From Lysobacterales bacterium (GTDB taxonomy: Bacteria; Pseudomonadota; Gammaproteobacteria; Xanthomonadales; Ahniellaceae): a stretch of 64,000 bases of DNA. The notes beneath the pieces were generated by a model that was given only the letters and a program-made list of their open reading frames with translations, did no database searches and was not told where the DNA came from. This document shows positions 25,762-35,272 of this stretch, in pieces. Location of the stretch: NCBI GenBank assembly GCA_016703225.1, contig JADJCM010000001.1:930001-994000 (forward strand). The letters are read 5' to 3'. Positions within the stretch are counted from its first letter, which is position 1, and every line of letters begins with the position of its first letter. The position numbers and the translations under genes were made by a program.

Positions 25762-27633
25762 TCAATTCGCCGGCGCCGCGGCGGCGTCCACCAGCGGCTG
25801 CAGGCGCAGCCCGATCAGCAGCGGATCGTGGTCGGAGCTGCGAAACGGGTCCGGGCGATAGCGGCTCTTCAGCGCGCGCCGATCGTAGTCGGGCTGGGTG
25901 TACTCGAAACCCACGGACTCGTCGGCATTGATGTGCCACTCGCTCGCGCCGCCGACGTGCGCGGTGAGCGCCGGACTCGCGAGCGCATGATCGAGGCGCC
26001 CGGAGGCGCCACCGTAGACGTAGCTGTAGGCCGGCTCGCTGGCGTGCGCGGTGACCACGTCAACGTAGCCGCGGCTGGCGAGCAGGCGCAGCGGGTCCTC
26101 GTTGCCGTAGGCGTTGAGATCGCCGAGCAACAGCACGCGGTCGCTGCCGCTGCCGAGCGGAGCAGTAGCCAGCCAGTCGGCCAGCGCGCGCGCCGATTCG
26201 ATGCGCGCGGCGTTGTAGCAACCTTGTCCATCTTCCTGGTCCTGGTCGCCGCCCTTGGCCTCGGTGCAGCCCTTGGACTTGAAGTGGTTGGCGACCACGA
26301 CGAAGTCGAAGCTACCGGACTGGAAGCGCTGCGCCAACGGCGCGCGCGATCCGTGTCCGAACGGCGCATCGAGGCTGATCGAGGCGGCACCGAGCAGCTG
26401 CACGCGGCTCTTGCGATAGATCAGCGCGACCATGATTTCGCTGTCGCCGATGCGCTCGACGCCGGGGTTGACGAAGGCGTAGTCGCCGCGCACCTTGCCG
26501 CGCGCCCGGTTCAGCGCGCGCACCAGCTCGGCCAGTGCCGACTGTTCGCCGAAGCCGTCGTTCTCGACTTCCATCAGCGCGACGATGTCGGCATCGAGCG
26601 CGTCCAGCGCAGCGACGATCTTCGCCGTCTGACGCTGGAACGCCGGGGCATTGCGCGCACCGCGCGCGGTCGGAAAACCGCCGCCGCGGCCGTCGCCGTT
26701 GAAGTAGTTGAGGACATTGAAACTGGCGATGCGCAGATCGCCGTCGACCTCGGGTGGCGTCGGCGGCCGCGGTGCGTGCTTGACCGCGGCGATCGGCGCG
26801 ACCAGTTGCAAGCGATACTCGCCGTCGCGCTGCTCGAGCACACCATCGATGCCACTGAGCTCCGAGTCGACGCGGTAGGCCGCCTCGGGCGTCAGCGGTT
26901 GCGGCAGATGCCACAGCTGCTTCGGGTACTCGTCGAGCCGAGCGTCGTCGAGCAGCAAACGGGTCGCGCGATTGGCAGCGTCGAGCGCGCGCGCATCGGG
27001 CCCCGGGGCGTGCAACTCAGTCGGCACGAAATCGCGGCCATCGAACGACACCACCAGCGCACCGTTGCGCAGCAGGTCGTCGTTGCCGACCAGTGAGACC
27101 GGCCCGTCGATGCGCAGGCGCTCGCCCTCGAAGCGCTCCCAGTACATGGCGTCGTCGCCGGCGGCCACGACCGCGCGCGGCTGCAGCGGCAGCGGCTTGG
27201 CGCACTGGATCATGTCGCGCAACTCGATCAGCGCGGTCTGCGTATCCGGCGCGGCGCCCAGTTCGGCGACCGTTGCGCGCAGACGCACGCGCGTGCCGAG
27301 CGGCCACGACAGCGGCTCCGGATGACGCACGAAAATGCCCTCGGAAGTCGCCGCATCGGCGTCCTCGCTGCCGGATTCGGACACCAGCGCAAAGCCGCCG
27401 AGGCCGTCGATGAACTTCGCGGCGATGCGTGCCTCGACCTCGATCGTGGCGCCGACCATGGCACTCATCGCCTGATCGCCCTGAATGGCGTGGATGGCGG
27501 TCGCCGCCTGCCCGCAGATCAGTGCGTCATCGCCGCTTGGCGGTGCGTTCCCGGCGCCACCCTTGGGCTGGCACCCGCTGATCGCCGCAGCGGTGAGCAG
27601 CGGCAAGACAAACACGAGGCGCATCGACTTCAT
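25762..27633 (-). CDS. ExeM/NucH-type extracellular endonuclease, lipoprotein
   Basis: 623 aa from the ATG at 27633 (GGAAAT six bases upstream). The signal peptide ends in a lipobox, AAAISGC, so the protein is probably lipid-anchored. Residues 40-200 look like the OB-fold domain of this family. The C-terminal half is an endonuclease/exonuclease/phosphatase domain: IASFNVLNYFNGDGRGG, IVALMEVENDGFGE (metal Glu), VVANHFKSKG, LLGDLNAYGNEDPL and the final SSDHDPLLIGL with catalytic Asp-His. It would degrade DNA outside the cell for nutrients or biofilm turnover. First of a tight run with hydrolase, zapE and MFS. Confidence 0.9.
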   Translation of the reverse strand: MKSMRLVFVLPLLTAAAISGCQPKGGAGNAPPSGDDALICGQAATAIHAIQGDQAMSAMVGATIEVEARIAAKFIDGLGGFALVSESGSEDADAATSEGIFVRHPEPLSWPLGTRVRLRATVAELGAAPDTQTALIELRDMIQCAKPLPLQPRAVVAAGDDAMYWERFEGERLRIDGPVSLVGNDDLLRNGALVVSFDGRDFVPTELHAPGPDARALDAANRATRLLLDDARLDEYPKQLWHLPQPLTPEAAYRVDSELSGIDGVLEQRDGEYRLQLVAPIAAVKHAPRPPTPPEVDGDLRIASFNVLNYFNGDGRGGGFPTARGARNAPAFQRQTAKIVAALDALDADIVALMEVENDGFGEQSALAELVRALNRARGKVRGDYAFVNPGVERIGDSEIMVALIYRKSRVQLLGAASISLDAPFGHGSRAPLAQRFQSGSFDFVVVANHFKSKGCTEAKGGDQDQEDGQGCYNAARIESARALADWLATAPLGSGSDRVLLLGDLNAYGNEDPLRLLASRGYVDVVTAHASEPAYSYVYGGASGRLDHALASPALTAHVGGASEWHINADESVGFEYTQPDYDRRALKSRYRPDPFRSSDHDPLLIGLRLQPLVDAAAAPAN

Positions 27634-27658
27634 CGGATTTCCAATGCTGCAAATCAAT

Positions 27659-27709
27659 GCGCCGCCCGAGGGCGGCGCCAGGTTCGGTGACGACCGCCGG
27701 CGGCGGTCG
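27659..27709. other. Two GC-rich stem-loops between cytochrome and nuclease genes
   Basis: GCGCCGCCC/GGGCGGCGC (27659-27678) and CGACCGCC/GGCGGTCG (27691-27709) form stems of 9 and 8 bp. They have no T-tract. They could attenuate or stabilise the transcript between the cytochrome gene and the nuclease operon. Confidence 0.4.
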
Positions 27710-27717
27710 CAATGGCA

Positions 27718-28224
27718 TTACTTCAAGTTATCGAGCATCCAATGCACGGCGGCGCGCACTTCGTCATCGCTCAGCGCCGGATTGCCGCCGCGCGCCGGCA
27801 TCATCCCGGCCTGGCCGGTGAAGCCGTCGCGGGCATGGGCGAACAAGGTATCGACGCCTTGCGCCGCACGCGCTTCCCAGGCCGCCTTCTCCAGCTTCGG
27901 CGCACCGGCCACGCCGGCACCGTGGCAGGCGCCGCACAAACCGCTGTACACCTTGGCGCCGTCCGGCGCTGCCGCCGCCTCGGCCGGTGCCGGACTCGCT
28001 GCTGCCTGCGTCTCGGCCAGTGCCGCGCTGCCGGCATCGCCAGCGAATACGGCACCCACCGGCGCAATGCGAGCAAGTGTGGCCGCAGCCCGTGCTGCAT
28101 CCACCGATTGCGGCTGCTGGTTGTGGATGACGCGCGCGCCGAGGATCAGCACCACGGTCAACACCGCCAGCCCGCCGATCAGCTGGGCGAAATGCTTCAG
28201 GAAACTTTGGTCATGCGGGCTCAT
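27718..28224 (-). CDS. Membrane-anchored cytochrome c (c5-like)
   Basis: 168 aa from the ATG at 28224 (GGAG ten bases upstream). An N-terminal membrane anchor (FAQLIGGLAVLTVVLILGARV) is followed by an Ala/Pro-rich linker and one class-I cytochrome domain. Heme attaches at CGACH; the axial Met is probably in GQAGMMPARGG. The ending AVHWMLDNLK is typical of cytochrome c5/CycA. It would carry electrons in the periplasm. It lies 84 bp upstream of the nuclease operon, separated by stem-loops. Confidence 0.88.
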   Translation of the reverse strand: MSPHDQSFLKHFAQLIGGLAVLTVVLILGARVIHNQQPQSVDAARAAATLARIAPVGAVFAGDAGSAALAETQAAASPAPAEAAAAPDGAKVYSGLCGACHGAGVAGAPKLEKAAWEARAAQGVDTLFAHARDGFTGQAGMMPARGGNPALSDDEVRAAVHWMLDNLK

Positions 28225-28328
28225 CGTTGACTCCAGAAGGAAGCGGTGCGCTGGCACCGTTCCGGCCATGAATGCGGGGGCGACATTGTGCCGGCGCGGT
28301 GCCGGGCGGGCAAGGCAAGCGACGCGTC

Positions 28329-29219
28329 TCAGACGTCGCCATCGTTGCTCCAGCCGGCACCACTGCCGCGCTGGAACACCCGGTCAGAGTCCAGCACGGT
28401 TGCGGCGGGGATCGGTTCGGCGCCCTTCATGCGGTAGTAGATCGGGCCGAAGTCGGGATCAACCGTGGCCTGGAACAGCTGCTCGAAGCCATCGATCACG
28501 AAGTAGGTCTTCTGGAAACTGTCGATGCGGTAGCGCGTCTGCATCACCCGCTGCACATCGAAACCGATGCGGTTCGGCACCTCGGATTCCAGGCAGTGGA
28601 TCGACTCGCCCTTGGACGACAGGATGCCGGCACCGTAGATGCGCAGCCCTTGCGGCGTGCTGATCAAACCAAACTCGACCGAGTACCAGTACAGCCGCGT
28701 CAGGTTCGCCAGCGGCTCGTTGCCGAAGGTCGAGGCGCGCACACCACCGGCGCCGTAGGCCTGCATGTAATCGGCGAACACCGGGTTCATCAGCAACGGC
28801 ACGTGACCGAACAGATCATGGAACAGGTCGGGCTCGGCGATGTAGTCGATCTGATCGGCACGGCGGATCCACCAGGTCACCGGGAATTCGCGCGCGGCGA
28901 GGTGTTCGAAAAAAGTCAGCTCCGGCAACAACCCCTCGACCGCGATCAGCTTCCAGCCGGTGGCCTCAAGCAGCAGCCGATTGATGTCGTCGAACTTCGG
29001 GATCTGCGCGTCGTCCATGCCGAGCGCGTCGATCGAGGCCAGGAACTCCGGGCAGGCGCGATCGCGCAGGATCTCGCGCTGGCGGCGGAACAACTGCCCC
29101 CACACCGCATGGTCGGCTTCCGAATAGCGCGCCCATGGCTGCTCGACCACGGCCGTGGTGTACACCGGCACATAGCCCTTGTCGGTCATCTGGTGCTCGA
29201 CGCGGCGGGGTTCGGTCAT
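28329..29219 (-). CDS. phhA: Phenylalanine-4-hydroxylase
   Basis: About 296 aa, bacterial monodomain type. It hydroxylates phenylalanine to tyrosine using pterin, O2 and non-heme iron. The iron ligands are visible: two His in DLFHDLFGHVPLL and Glu in YWYSVEFGLI. The pterin/substrate region WWIRRADQIDYIAEPD is intact. The start at MTEPRRVEH is preferred; an ATG at 29189 is an alternative. No carbinolamine dehydratase (phhB) gene is adjacent. Confidence 0.96.
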   Translation of the reverse strand: MTEPRRVEHQMTDKGYVPVYTTAVVEQPWARYSEADHAVWGQLFRRQREILRDRACPEFLASIDALGMDDAQIPKFDDINRLLLEATGWKLIAVEGLLPELTFFEHLAAREFPVTWWIRRADQIDYIAEPDLFHDLFGHVPLLMNPVFADYMQAYGAGGVRASTFGNEPLANLTRLYWYSVEFGLISTPQGLRIYGAGILSSKGESIHCLESEVPNRIGFDVQRVMQTRYRIDSFQKTYFVIDGFEQLFQATVDPDFGPIYYRMKGAEPIPAATVLDSDRVFQRGSGAGWSNDGDV

Positions 29220-29293
29220 GGCGCGGTCCGGTGGCTTGCGGGGGCGCGGATCATACGCCGCCGGGTGCGCGTTGTGCGTGAGCACGCGCCGCC

Positions 29294-30445
29294 TCAGGCG
29301 CCCCGTACACGCTCGCCGACATCATCGCGCAGCCGCTTGCCGCGGCGGCGGGCCCAGGCCTGGATCGGCTTCTCCATCACATGCCAGCTGATCGCGGCGA
29401 CTGCGCCGGTGACGCCGATGCAGGCCCACAGCAGAGGCCACTGGCGCAAGCTGGTGTGCGCGAGCAGCCACTGCGCCACCGGCACATGCCACAGGAACAC
29501 CCCGTAGCTGATGACGCCCGGATAGCGCAGCCAGGCGCCCAGGCGCGCGACCCACGCGGCCGGCACCACCAGCGCCAGCCAAAGCCAGCCCAGTACCGTG
29601 CCTGCGACCAGCGTACGGAACCCGGAAACCCAAAAATACGAATGCCAATAGAACTCGCCGTCCGCCAGCAGCGCGGAGACCAACGACGCCGACCATGCCA
29701 GCAGCAGGAACAGCGACAGCAACCAGACGGCCGGCGAACGCGGCCGCAGTTCGGCGCGATGCACCGCCAGCGCCAGGGCGGCGCCGACCCCGAATACATC
29801 GAGCATGCCGGGCACCTGCACCGAGAAGAACCACAGCTGACTGTCCGCGGGCGCCAGCCCCATCAGCCCGCTCTGCAGGTACTGGCTGCCCAGGCGATAC
29901 AGCAGTGCCAGCAGCAGCACGCAGACGCCGAGGCGCGCGGCGCGCCAGCGCCCGAGCAGCGGCATCAGCAGGGCAACCAGCACGTACAACTGCATTTCGA
30001 TGCCGATCGTCCAGGTCGCGCCGTTGATGGCGGAAAACGTGCTCGGCAGGAAGTTGTAGGTGAAGCTCAGGTGGGTCAGCGCCTGCACCCATGCGTCCGG
30101 CTGCTTGAGCACCGCGAAGTCGTTCAGCGCCAGCCAGGCCAGGCTGCTCACGAAGTAGGCCGGGGCCAGTCGCGCCACCCGTCGCAGCAGGAAGCGGCCG
30201 CGCGCATTGCCGCCGATGGCCTGCTCGCGAAGCGCGGTCAGCGTGATCACGAAGCCGCTGAGCACGAAAAACAGATCGACGCTCAGGAACCCGACGCGGA
30301 ACCATGCCAACGGGCCGGAGTGCGGAAAGCTCTCCCACTGCGACATCGCGACGACGTGCAGGACGACGATGGAGAAGGCCGCGAAGGCGCGCACCAGATC
30401 CAGCGCTGGATAGTCTCGGGAAGGGGAACTCACGCTGCTCGCCAC
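29294..30445 (-). CDS. Acyltransferase 3 family membrane protein
   Basis: 383 aa with about ten membrane segments. The start RDYPALDLVRAFAAFSIVVLHV carries the conserved Arg and catalytic His of the family (R-x10-H layout), and VDLFFVLSGFVITLTAL is the second signature. Such enzymes O-acylate lipopolysaccharide, exopolysaccharide, peptidoglycan or secondary metabolites at the inner membrane. No polysaccharide genes lie alongside, so the acceptor is unknown. It is 53 bp downstream of the E1 gene and could be cotranscribed with it. Confidence 0.9.
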   Translation of the reverse strand: MASSVSSPSRDYPALDLVRAFAAFSIVVLHVVAMSQWESFPHSGPLAWFRVGFLSVDLFFVLSGFVITLTALREQAIGGNARGRFLLRRVARLAPAYFVSSLAWLALNDFAVLKQPDAWVQALTHLSFTYNFLPSTFSAINGATWTIGIEMQLYVLVALLMPLLGRWRAARLGVCVLLLALLYRLGSQYLQSGLMGLAPADSQLWFFSVQVPGMLDVFGVGAALALAVHRAELRPRSPAVWLLSLFLLLAWSASLVSALLADGEFYWHSYFWVSGFRTLVAGTVLGWLWLALVVPAAWVARLGAWLRYPGVISYGVFLWHVPVAQWLLAHTSLRQWPLLWACIGVTGAVAAISWHVMEKPIQAWARRRGKRLRDDVGERVRGA

Positions 30446-30498
30446 GGCGGAAAGGCGCGCACGGTATCAGGCGCGCCGCGCACCACCCAAGCCGCCGA

Positions 30499-33210
30499 TC
30501 AGCGCCGCCACGGCTCCGAGTCGATGTGTTCGCGGCCATAGCGTTTGCGCGCATCGGCGACGATGCCCGGATCGATCGCGGCATCGATCGCGGCATCAAG
30601 CGCGAGCGCATGCAGCGCGGCGATGACGATCGACTCGGCATCGACCTCGAAGAACGCGCGCAGCGCGGCGCGGGTGTCGCTGCGACCGAAGCCGTCGGTA
30701 CCGAGGGTGAGGTAGCGGCGCGGCACGAAGGCGCGGATCAGTTCCGGCCAGGCGCGGATGTGGTCGCTGGCGGCGAGCACCGGACCGCGCGTGGCGGCGA
30801 GCTGGCGCTCGACGAAACTGGCGCGCGCCGCGCTGCCGAGGCGGGTGGCGCGTTCGCAGGCGATACCCTCGCGCTGCAGTTCGCTGTAGCTGGTCGCGCT
30901 CCACACCGCCGCTTCGATGCCGAAGTCGTCGCGCAACAAGGCCTGCGCGCGCAGCACCTCGCTCATGATCGCGCCCGAACCGAGCAGCTGCAGCGCGGCG
31001 TCGGCGTTGCCGCTGTGGCGATACAAGCCGCTGACCACGCCCTCGCGCCAGTCGGCTTGTTCCGCCGCCGGGGCCGAAGGCATCGGCACGTTGGCATTGC
31101 CGACGGTCAGGTACCAGAACTCGTCGCGCTGTTGATCGAGCATGGCGCGCAAGCCGTGTTCGACCAGCACCGCGATCTCGCTGGCGAAGCTCGGATCGAA
31201 CACGCGGCAGTTCGGCACCGTCGCGAACAGCACCGGCGAACTGCCGTCCTGATGCTGCAGGCCTTCGCCATTGAGCGTGGTGCGGCCACTGGTGGCGCCG
31301 AGCAGAAAACCGCGCGCGCGCTGGTCGGCCGCAGCCCAGACCAGATCGCCGATGCGCTGGTAACCGAACATCGAGTAGTAGATGTAGAACGGCAGCATCG
31401 GCAGATCGTGCACGCTGTAGCTGGTCGCCGCGGCGATCCAGGAACTGATGGCACCGGCTTCGGAAATGCCCTCCTCCAGAATCTGGCCGCTGGTTTCCTC
31501 GCGGTAGTAGAGCATCGTGTCGCGATCCTCGGGCTCATACAGCTGGCCGTGCGGCGCGTAGATGCCGACCTGGCGGAACAGATTGGCCATGCCGAAGGTG
31601 CGCGCCTCGTCGGCCACGATCGGCACGATGCGTGGGCCAAGCACGGGGTCCTTGAGCAGATTGCCGAGCATGCGCACCACCGCCATCGTCGTCGACATCT
31701 CGCGGCCATCGGCCTCGAGCGCAAACTTGGCCCAGGCGTCGAGCGCGGGCAGCGGCAGCGTCTGCGTCGACTGCGCGCGCCGCCGCGGCAGGCAGCCGCC
31801 GAGCGCGTCGCGACGCGCGCGCAGGTAGCGCATCTCGGCGCTGTCGGCGGCCGGCCTGTAGAACGGCAGTGATTCGATCGCGGCGTCATCGAGCGGAATC
31901 GCGAAACGGTCGCGGAAAACGCGCAGCTGCTCGGCATCGAGCTTCTTCTGCTGGTGCGTGGTCATGCGCCCCTGACCGGCGCTGCCCATGCCGAAACCCT
32001 TCATGGTCTTGGCCAGGATCACCGTCGGCTGGCCGCGATGCGCGACCGCTGCGGCATAGGCGGCGTGCAGCTTGCGCGCGTCGTGACCGCCGCGGCGCAG
32101 GCGATCGATGTCGGCGTCGCTCAGATCGGCCACCAGCGCCGCGAGTTCGGGCGACTGTGCGAAGAAGCGCTCGCGGTTGTAGGCGCCGTCGTTCGCCGAC
32201 AGCGTCTGGAACTGGCCATCGACGGTCTGTGCGAAGGCGCGCAGCAGTTCGCCGCCGTGGTCGCGTGCGAACAACGGGTCCCAGTCGGAACTCCACAACA
32301 CCTTGAGCACATGCCAGCCGGCGCCGGTGAACAGCGCTTCGAGCTCATCGACGATGCGGCTGTTGCCGCGCACCGGACCGTCGAGGCGCTGCAGATTGCA
32401 GTTGATGACGAAGGTCAGGTGATCGAGCCCCTCGCGCGCCGCCAGCGACAAGGCGCCGATCGACTCCGGCTCGTCCATCTCGCCGTCGCCAAAGAAGCCC
32501 CAGACGCGGCGCTGGCCGGCGTCACGCAGACCGCGATGATGCAGGTAGCGCAGGAAACGCGCCTGGTAGATCGCGTTGAGCGGACCGAGACCCATCGAGC
32601 CGGTCGGGAACTGCCAGAAGTCCGGCATCAGCCACGGGTGCGGATACGAACTCAGGCCATGGCCACCGATTTCGCGTCGATAGTGGTCGAGATGCTGCTC
32701 GTCGAGGTGGCCTTCGAGGAAGGCACGGGCGTACACCCCGGGCGCAGAATGCGGCTGGAAGAACACCAGGTCGGCGCCGTCGCGATGGCCATCGGCCTTG
32801 AAGAAATGCTGGAAGCCGACCTCGAACAAGTCCGCCGCCGAGGCGTAGGACGCGACATGCCCGCCCTGGTCGCCGCCGTCGCGGTTGGCGCGCATGACCA
32901 TGACCAGCGCGTTCCAGCGGATCGCCGCGCCGAGCCTGGCCTCCAGCGCCTCGTCGCCGGGATAGTGCGGCTGGCGCGCCAGCGGGATGCTGTTGCGATA
33001 CGGCGTGACCCGCGCCCGCTGCGACTGCACGCCGCGCTGCAGGGCATGGTCGGCCAGGCGATCGAACAGGTATTGCGCGCGCTCCTTGCCTTCGCGCAGC
33101 ACGATCGCATCGAGCGCCTCCAGCCATTCACGCGTCTCGGTCGGGTCGAGATCGCACTGCCCGGTCGCCGCGGAGGTCAGGGATGGGTCGGCCTGCGATG
33201 CTGGATTCAT
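30499..33210 (-). CDS. aceE: Homodimeric-type pyruvate dehydrogenase E1 (AceE family); context suggests an MdeB-type 2-oxobutyrate dehydrogenase
   Basis: 903 aa, full length for AceE. Thiamine-diphosphate binding is seen in GDGEMDEPESIGALSLAARE through FVINCNLQRLDGP. DEARTFGMANLFRQVGIYAP and GRTTLNGEGLQHQDG are AceE hallmarks. Pyruvate dehydrogenase E1 genes normally sit with E2 and E3; neither is here. Instead this gene follows an OsmC and a gamma-lyase-type PLP gene with a divergent Lrp regulator, the layout of the Pseudomonas mde locus, whose mdeB is an AceE homologue acting on 2-oxobutyrate. The family is certain; the preferred 2-oxoacid is inferred from context. The ATG at 33210 is preferred over a TTG six bases earlier. 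Confidence 0.93.
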   Translation of the reverse strand: MNPASQADPSLTSAATGQCDLDPTETREWLEALDAIVLREGKERAQYLFDRLADHALQRGVQSQRARVTPYRNSIPLARQPHYPGDEALEARLGAAIRWNALVMVMRANRDGGDQGGHVASYASAADLFEVGFQHFFKADGHRDGADLVFFQPHSAPGVYARAFLEGHLDEQHLDHYRREIGGHGLSSYPHPWLMPDFWQFPTGSMGLGPLNAIYQARFLRYLHHRGLRDAGQRRVWGFFGDGEMDEPESIGALSLAAREGLDHLTFVINCNLQRLDGPVRGNSRIVDELEALFTGAGWHVLKVLWSSDWDPLFARDHGGELLRAFAQTVDGQFQTLSANDGAYNRERFFAQSPELAALVADLSDADIDRLRRGGHDARKLHAAYAAAVAHRGQPTVILAKTMKGFGMGSAGQGRMTTHQQKKLDAEQLRVFRDRFAIPLDDAAIESLPFYRPAADSAEMRYLRARRDALGGCLPRRRAQSTQTLPLPALDAWAKFALEADGREMSTTMAVVRMLGNLLKDPVLGPRIVPIVADEARTFGMANLFRQVGIYAPHGQLYEPEDRDTMLYYREETSGQILEEGISEAGAISSWIAAATSYSVHDLPMLPFYIYYSMFGYQRIGDLVWAAADQRARGFLLGATSGRTTLNGEGLQHQDGSSPVLFATVPNCRVFDPSFASEIAVLVEHGLRAMLDQQRDEFWYLTVGNANVPMPSAPAAEQADWREGVVSGLYRHSGNADAALQLLGSGAIMSEVLRAQALLRDDFGIEAAVWSATSYSELQREGIACERATRLGSAARASFVERQLAATRGPVLAASDHIRAWPELIRAFVPRRYLTLGTDGFGRSDTRAALRAFFEVDAESIVIAALHALALDAAIDAAIDPGIVADARKRYGREHIDSEPWRR

Positions 33211-33270
33211 GGGCAACTCGTGGGGACTGGGACTGCGGGCGGCGAGTATCGGCGATCGTCGCCGCTCGCG

Positions 33271-33816
33271 TCAGCGCGGCATGCGTGCGAGCGCGCCATG
33301 GATGGGCACACCGTGCGCCAGCGTCATCGCATTCGGGCTGTGCGCCTCGGCCAGTTCGCGCAGCTGCTCCAGCTCGGCGTCGCCGGCATCGGCCTGCACG
33401 TGCATGACATAGCGGATGCCGCCGAGCGCGACCGGCGCGCCTTCGCGCACGCCGAGGAAGCCGGCGAGATCGAGCTCGGCGCGCACTTCGATGGCGAAGC
33501 GCTCGATCTGGATGCCGCGCACGCTGGCGCCGACCATGAAGGCCACCATCAGACAACCACCGAGCCCGCTCAACAGGTACTCCTGCGGATTCGGCGCGTG
33601 GTTGCTGCCGCCGAGCTGGCGTGGTTCGTCGATCTCCCAGCGCAGGCCGCGGCTGACCTGCTCGTCACCAATACGCATCGGCAGCGCCTCGACTTCGGCG
33701 CGCGTGCCCGAACGCCAGTTCAGGGCCACGCCATAAGCGACGCAACCCTGCGCCGGCTGTGTGGCGATCTCTGCGGTCATTTCGGACAGGGCCGCGGTGG
33801 CGATGCCGTTCTTCAT
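33271..33816 (-). CDS. OsmC family protein
   Basis: 181 aa from the ATG at 33816 (CGGAG eight bases upstream). It has the OsmC/Ohr pattern: acidic and Gly-rich N-terminal strand, PNPQEYLLSGLGGCLMVAFM with the resolving Cys in GGCL, and a C-terminal strand region. Only that one Cys of the usual two-Cys pair is obvious, so peroxidase activity is uncertain. It lies 22 bp after the gamma-lyase-type gene and 60 bp before the E1 gene. Handling methanethiol or oxidised sulfur by-products would fit but is inference. Confidence 0.88.
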   Translation of the reverse strand: MKNGIATAALSEMTAEIATQPAQGCVAYGVALNWRSGTRAEVEALPMRIGDEQVSRGLRWEIDEPRQLGGSNHAPNPQEYLLSGLGGCLMVAFMVGASVRGIQIERFAIEVRAELDLAGFLGVREGAPVALGGIRYVMHVQADAGDAELEQLRELAEAHSPNAMTLAHGVPIHGALARMPR

Positions 33817-33838
33817 GTCGTGCTCCGGAGGCAATGGG

Positions 33839-35134
33839 TCAGCAATGGGCCATGGCCTGATCGAGATCGGCGATCAGGTCGGCGGGGTCCTCGATGCCGA
33901 CCGAGAGCCGCACGCAGCCCGGCGGGATGCCGATCTGCGCGCGCTGCTCGGCGGTGAAGGCGGCATGCGAGGTGTTGAACGGCAGGCTGACCAGGGTCTC
34001 GACACCGCCGAGGCTGGTGGCCTCGCGCATCAGCCGCAGCCGCGGCAGCAGCGCCAGCGCCGCGGCATCGCCGCCGCGCACGGCGAATGCGACCAGGCCG
34101 CTGTGCTGGCGCAGCTGGCGCGTCGCCAGTGCATGGTCGGGATGGTCGGCGCGCGCGCTGTGCCGCACCCAGTTCACCTGCGCGTGCGCGGCCAGGTGGT
34201 TGGCCAGCGCGATCGCACCGTCCTGGTGTGCGCGCATGCGCAGCGCCAGCGTCTTCAGACCGCGCTCGAGCAGAAAGCAGGCATGCGGATCGAGGCAGCC
34301 GCCGTAGGCGAGCAGGCGCGGCCAGACACGATCGACATACTTGCGCGAGCCGGCGACGGCGCCGCAGATCAGATCACTGTGGCCATTGAGGTATTTCGAC
34401 CCGGAATGCAGCACCAGGTCGGCGCCGTGTTCCAGCGCGCGCACGCCGAGCGGCGACACGAAGGTGGCATCGACGATCAGCTTGGCGCCGGCCGCGCGTG
34501 CGATCGCCGCCATCGCCGCGATGTCGACCAGATTCAGCAGCGGGTTGGTCATCGCCTCGAAGAACAACAGCATGGTGTTCGGTCGCAGCGCCGCGCGCAC
34601 CGCGTTCGGGTCACGCGGATCGACATAACTGACCTCGAAGCCAAGCGACGGCAGCTCGTGGTGGAAGAAGGCGTAGGTGCCGCCGTACAACTCCCTGGAC
34701 GCAATGACGTGCGCGCCGCGATCGAGCATGGCCAGCACCGAGGCGGCGATCGCCGCCATGCCGCTCGCGAACACCAGCGCCGACTCGGCGCCTTCGAGCG
34801 CGGCGATCTTCTCCTGCACCGCCCACTGACTGGGGTTGCCGTAGCGGGTGTAGATGAAGCGGTCGCGCGCATAGCCCTGGTCGATGGCGCGGTACTGGTC
34901 GGCACCGAGCACGAAGGTGCTGTTCTGGTAGATCGGCGTGCCGACCGCGCCGGTGGCGGGGTCGTCATGGCTGCCGGCATGTACGGACAAGGTCGAGGAA
35001 CCGAGCGTTGCCGGCAACAACGGCGCCGGCAGTGCCGGGCCGGGCTGGCGACGACGCCCGAGTTCATTGATCCAGGCGGCGCTGCCGACTGCGGGAGCAT
35101 TGGAACGCGGATCGCCTTTGCACAGACCGGGCAT
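33839..35134 (-). CDS. PLP-dependent trans-sulfuration enzyme (methionine gamma-lyase / cystathionine gamma-lyase type)
   Basis: 431 aa of the Cys/Met metabolism PLP family. Cofactor motifs: FASGMAAI (phosphate site), LIVDATFVSPLG (Asp to pyridine N) and VLHSGSKYLNGHSD with the Schiff-base Lys. The active-site loop reads LYGGTYAFF. Methionine gamma-lyases commonly have Cys at the second Gly, so substrate specificity is open between methionine and cystathionine; either gives 2-oxobutyrate. The N-terminal 45 residues are longer than usual. Divergent from an Lrp regulator and upstream of OsmC and AceE-type genes, it probably feeds 2-oxobutyrate to that E1. Confidence 0.88.
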   Translation of the reverse strand: MPGLCKGDPRSNAPAVGSAAWINELGRRRQPGPALPAPLLPATLGSSTLSVHAGSHDDPATGAVGTPIYQNSTFVLGADQYRAIDQGYARDRFIYTRYGNPSQWAVQEKIAALEGAESALVFASGMAAIAASVLAMLDRGAHVIASRELYGGTYAFFHHELPSLGFEVSYVDPRDPNAVRAALRPNTMLLFFEAMTNPLLNLVDIAAMAAIARAAGAKLIVDATFVSPLGVRALEHGADLVLHSGSKYLNGHSDLICGAVAGSRKYVDRVWPRLLAYGGCLDPHACFLLERGLKTLALRMRAHQDGAIALANHLAAHAQVNWVRHSARADHPDHALATRQLRQHSGLVAFAVRGGDAAALALLPRLRLMREATSLGGVETLVSLPFNTSHAAFTAEQRAQIGIPPGCVRLSVGIEDPADLIADLDQAMAHC

Positions 35135-35272
35135 GACACGACTCGACGCAACGGGCGGGATTGCCCACAGCCATTATTCGCCGCTGCGCCCGCACTTTCC
35201 TTGCGTATTTCGCCGGCTCATGCGGAGTCTGTGCAAGACTTGTCGCGTCCTTTGTACCTATTGGGGTGGATC
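35135..35272. promoter_or_regulatory. Divergent control region between PLP lyase and Lrp regulator
   Basis: This 138-bp gap between two divergent start codons should hold both promoters and the Lrp-family binding sites. It is locally more AT-rich (CCATTATTC, GTATTTC, TTTGTACCTATTGG). No perfect operator was identified by eye. Confidence 0.6.

Noticed and set aside
30499..33210. Assignment as the housekeeping pyruvate dehydrogenase operon
   Set aside because: No E2 or E3 gene is next to it, and the neighbours are those of an mde-type locus; AceE family membership alone is retained.
33761..35272. Long upstream part of the Lrp-containing open frame
   Set aside because: Antisense to the PLP lyase and OsmC genes; only the last 160 codons match a known family.
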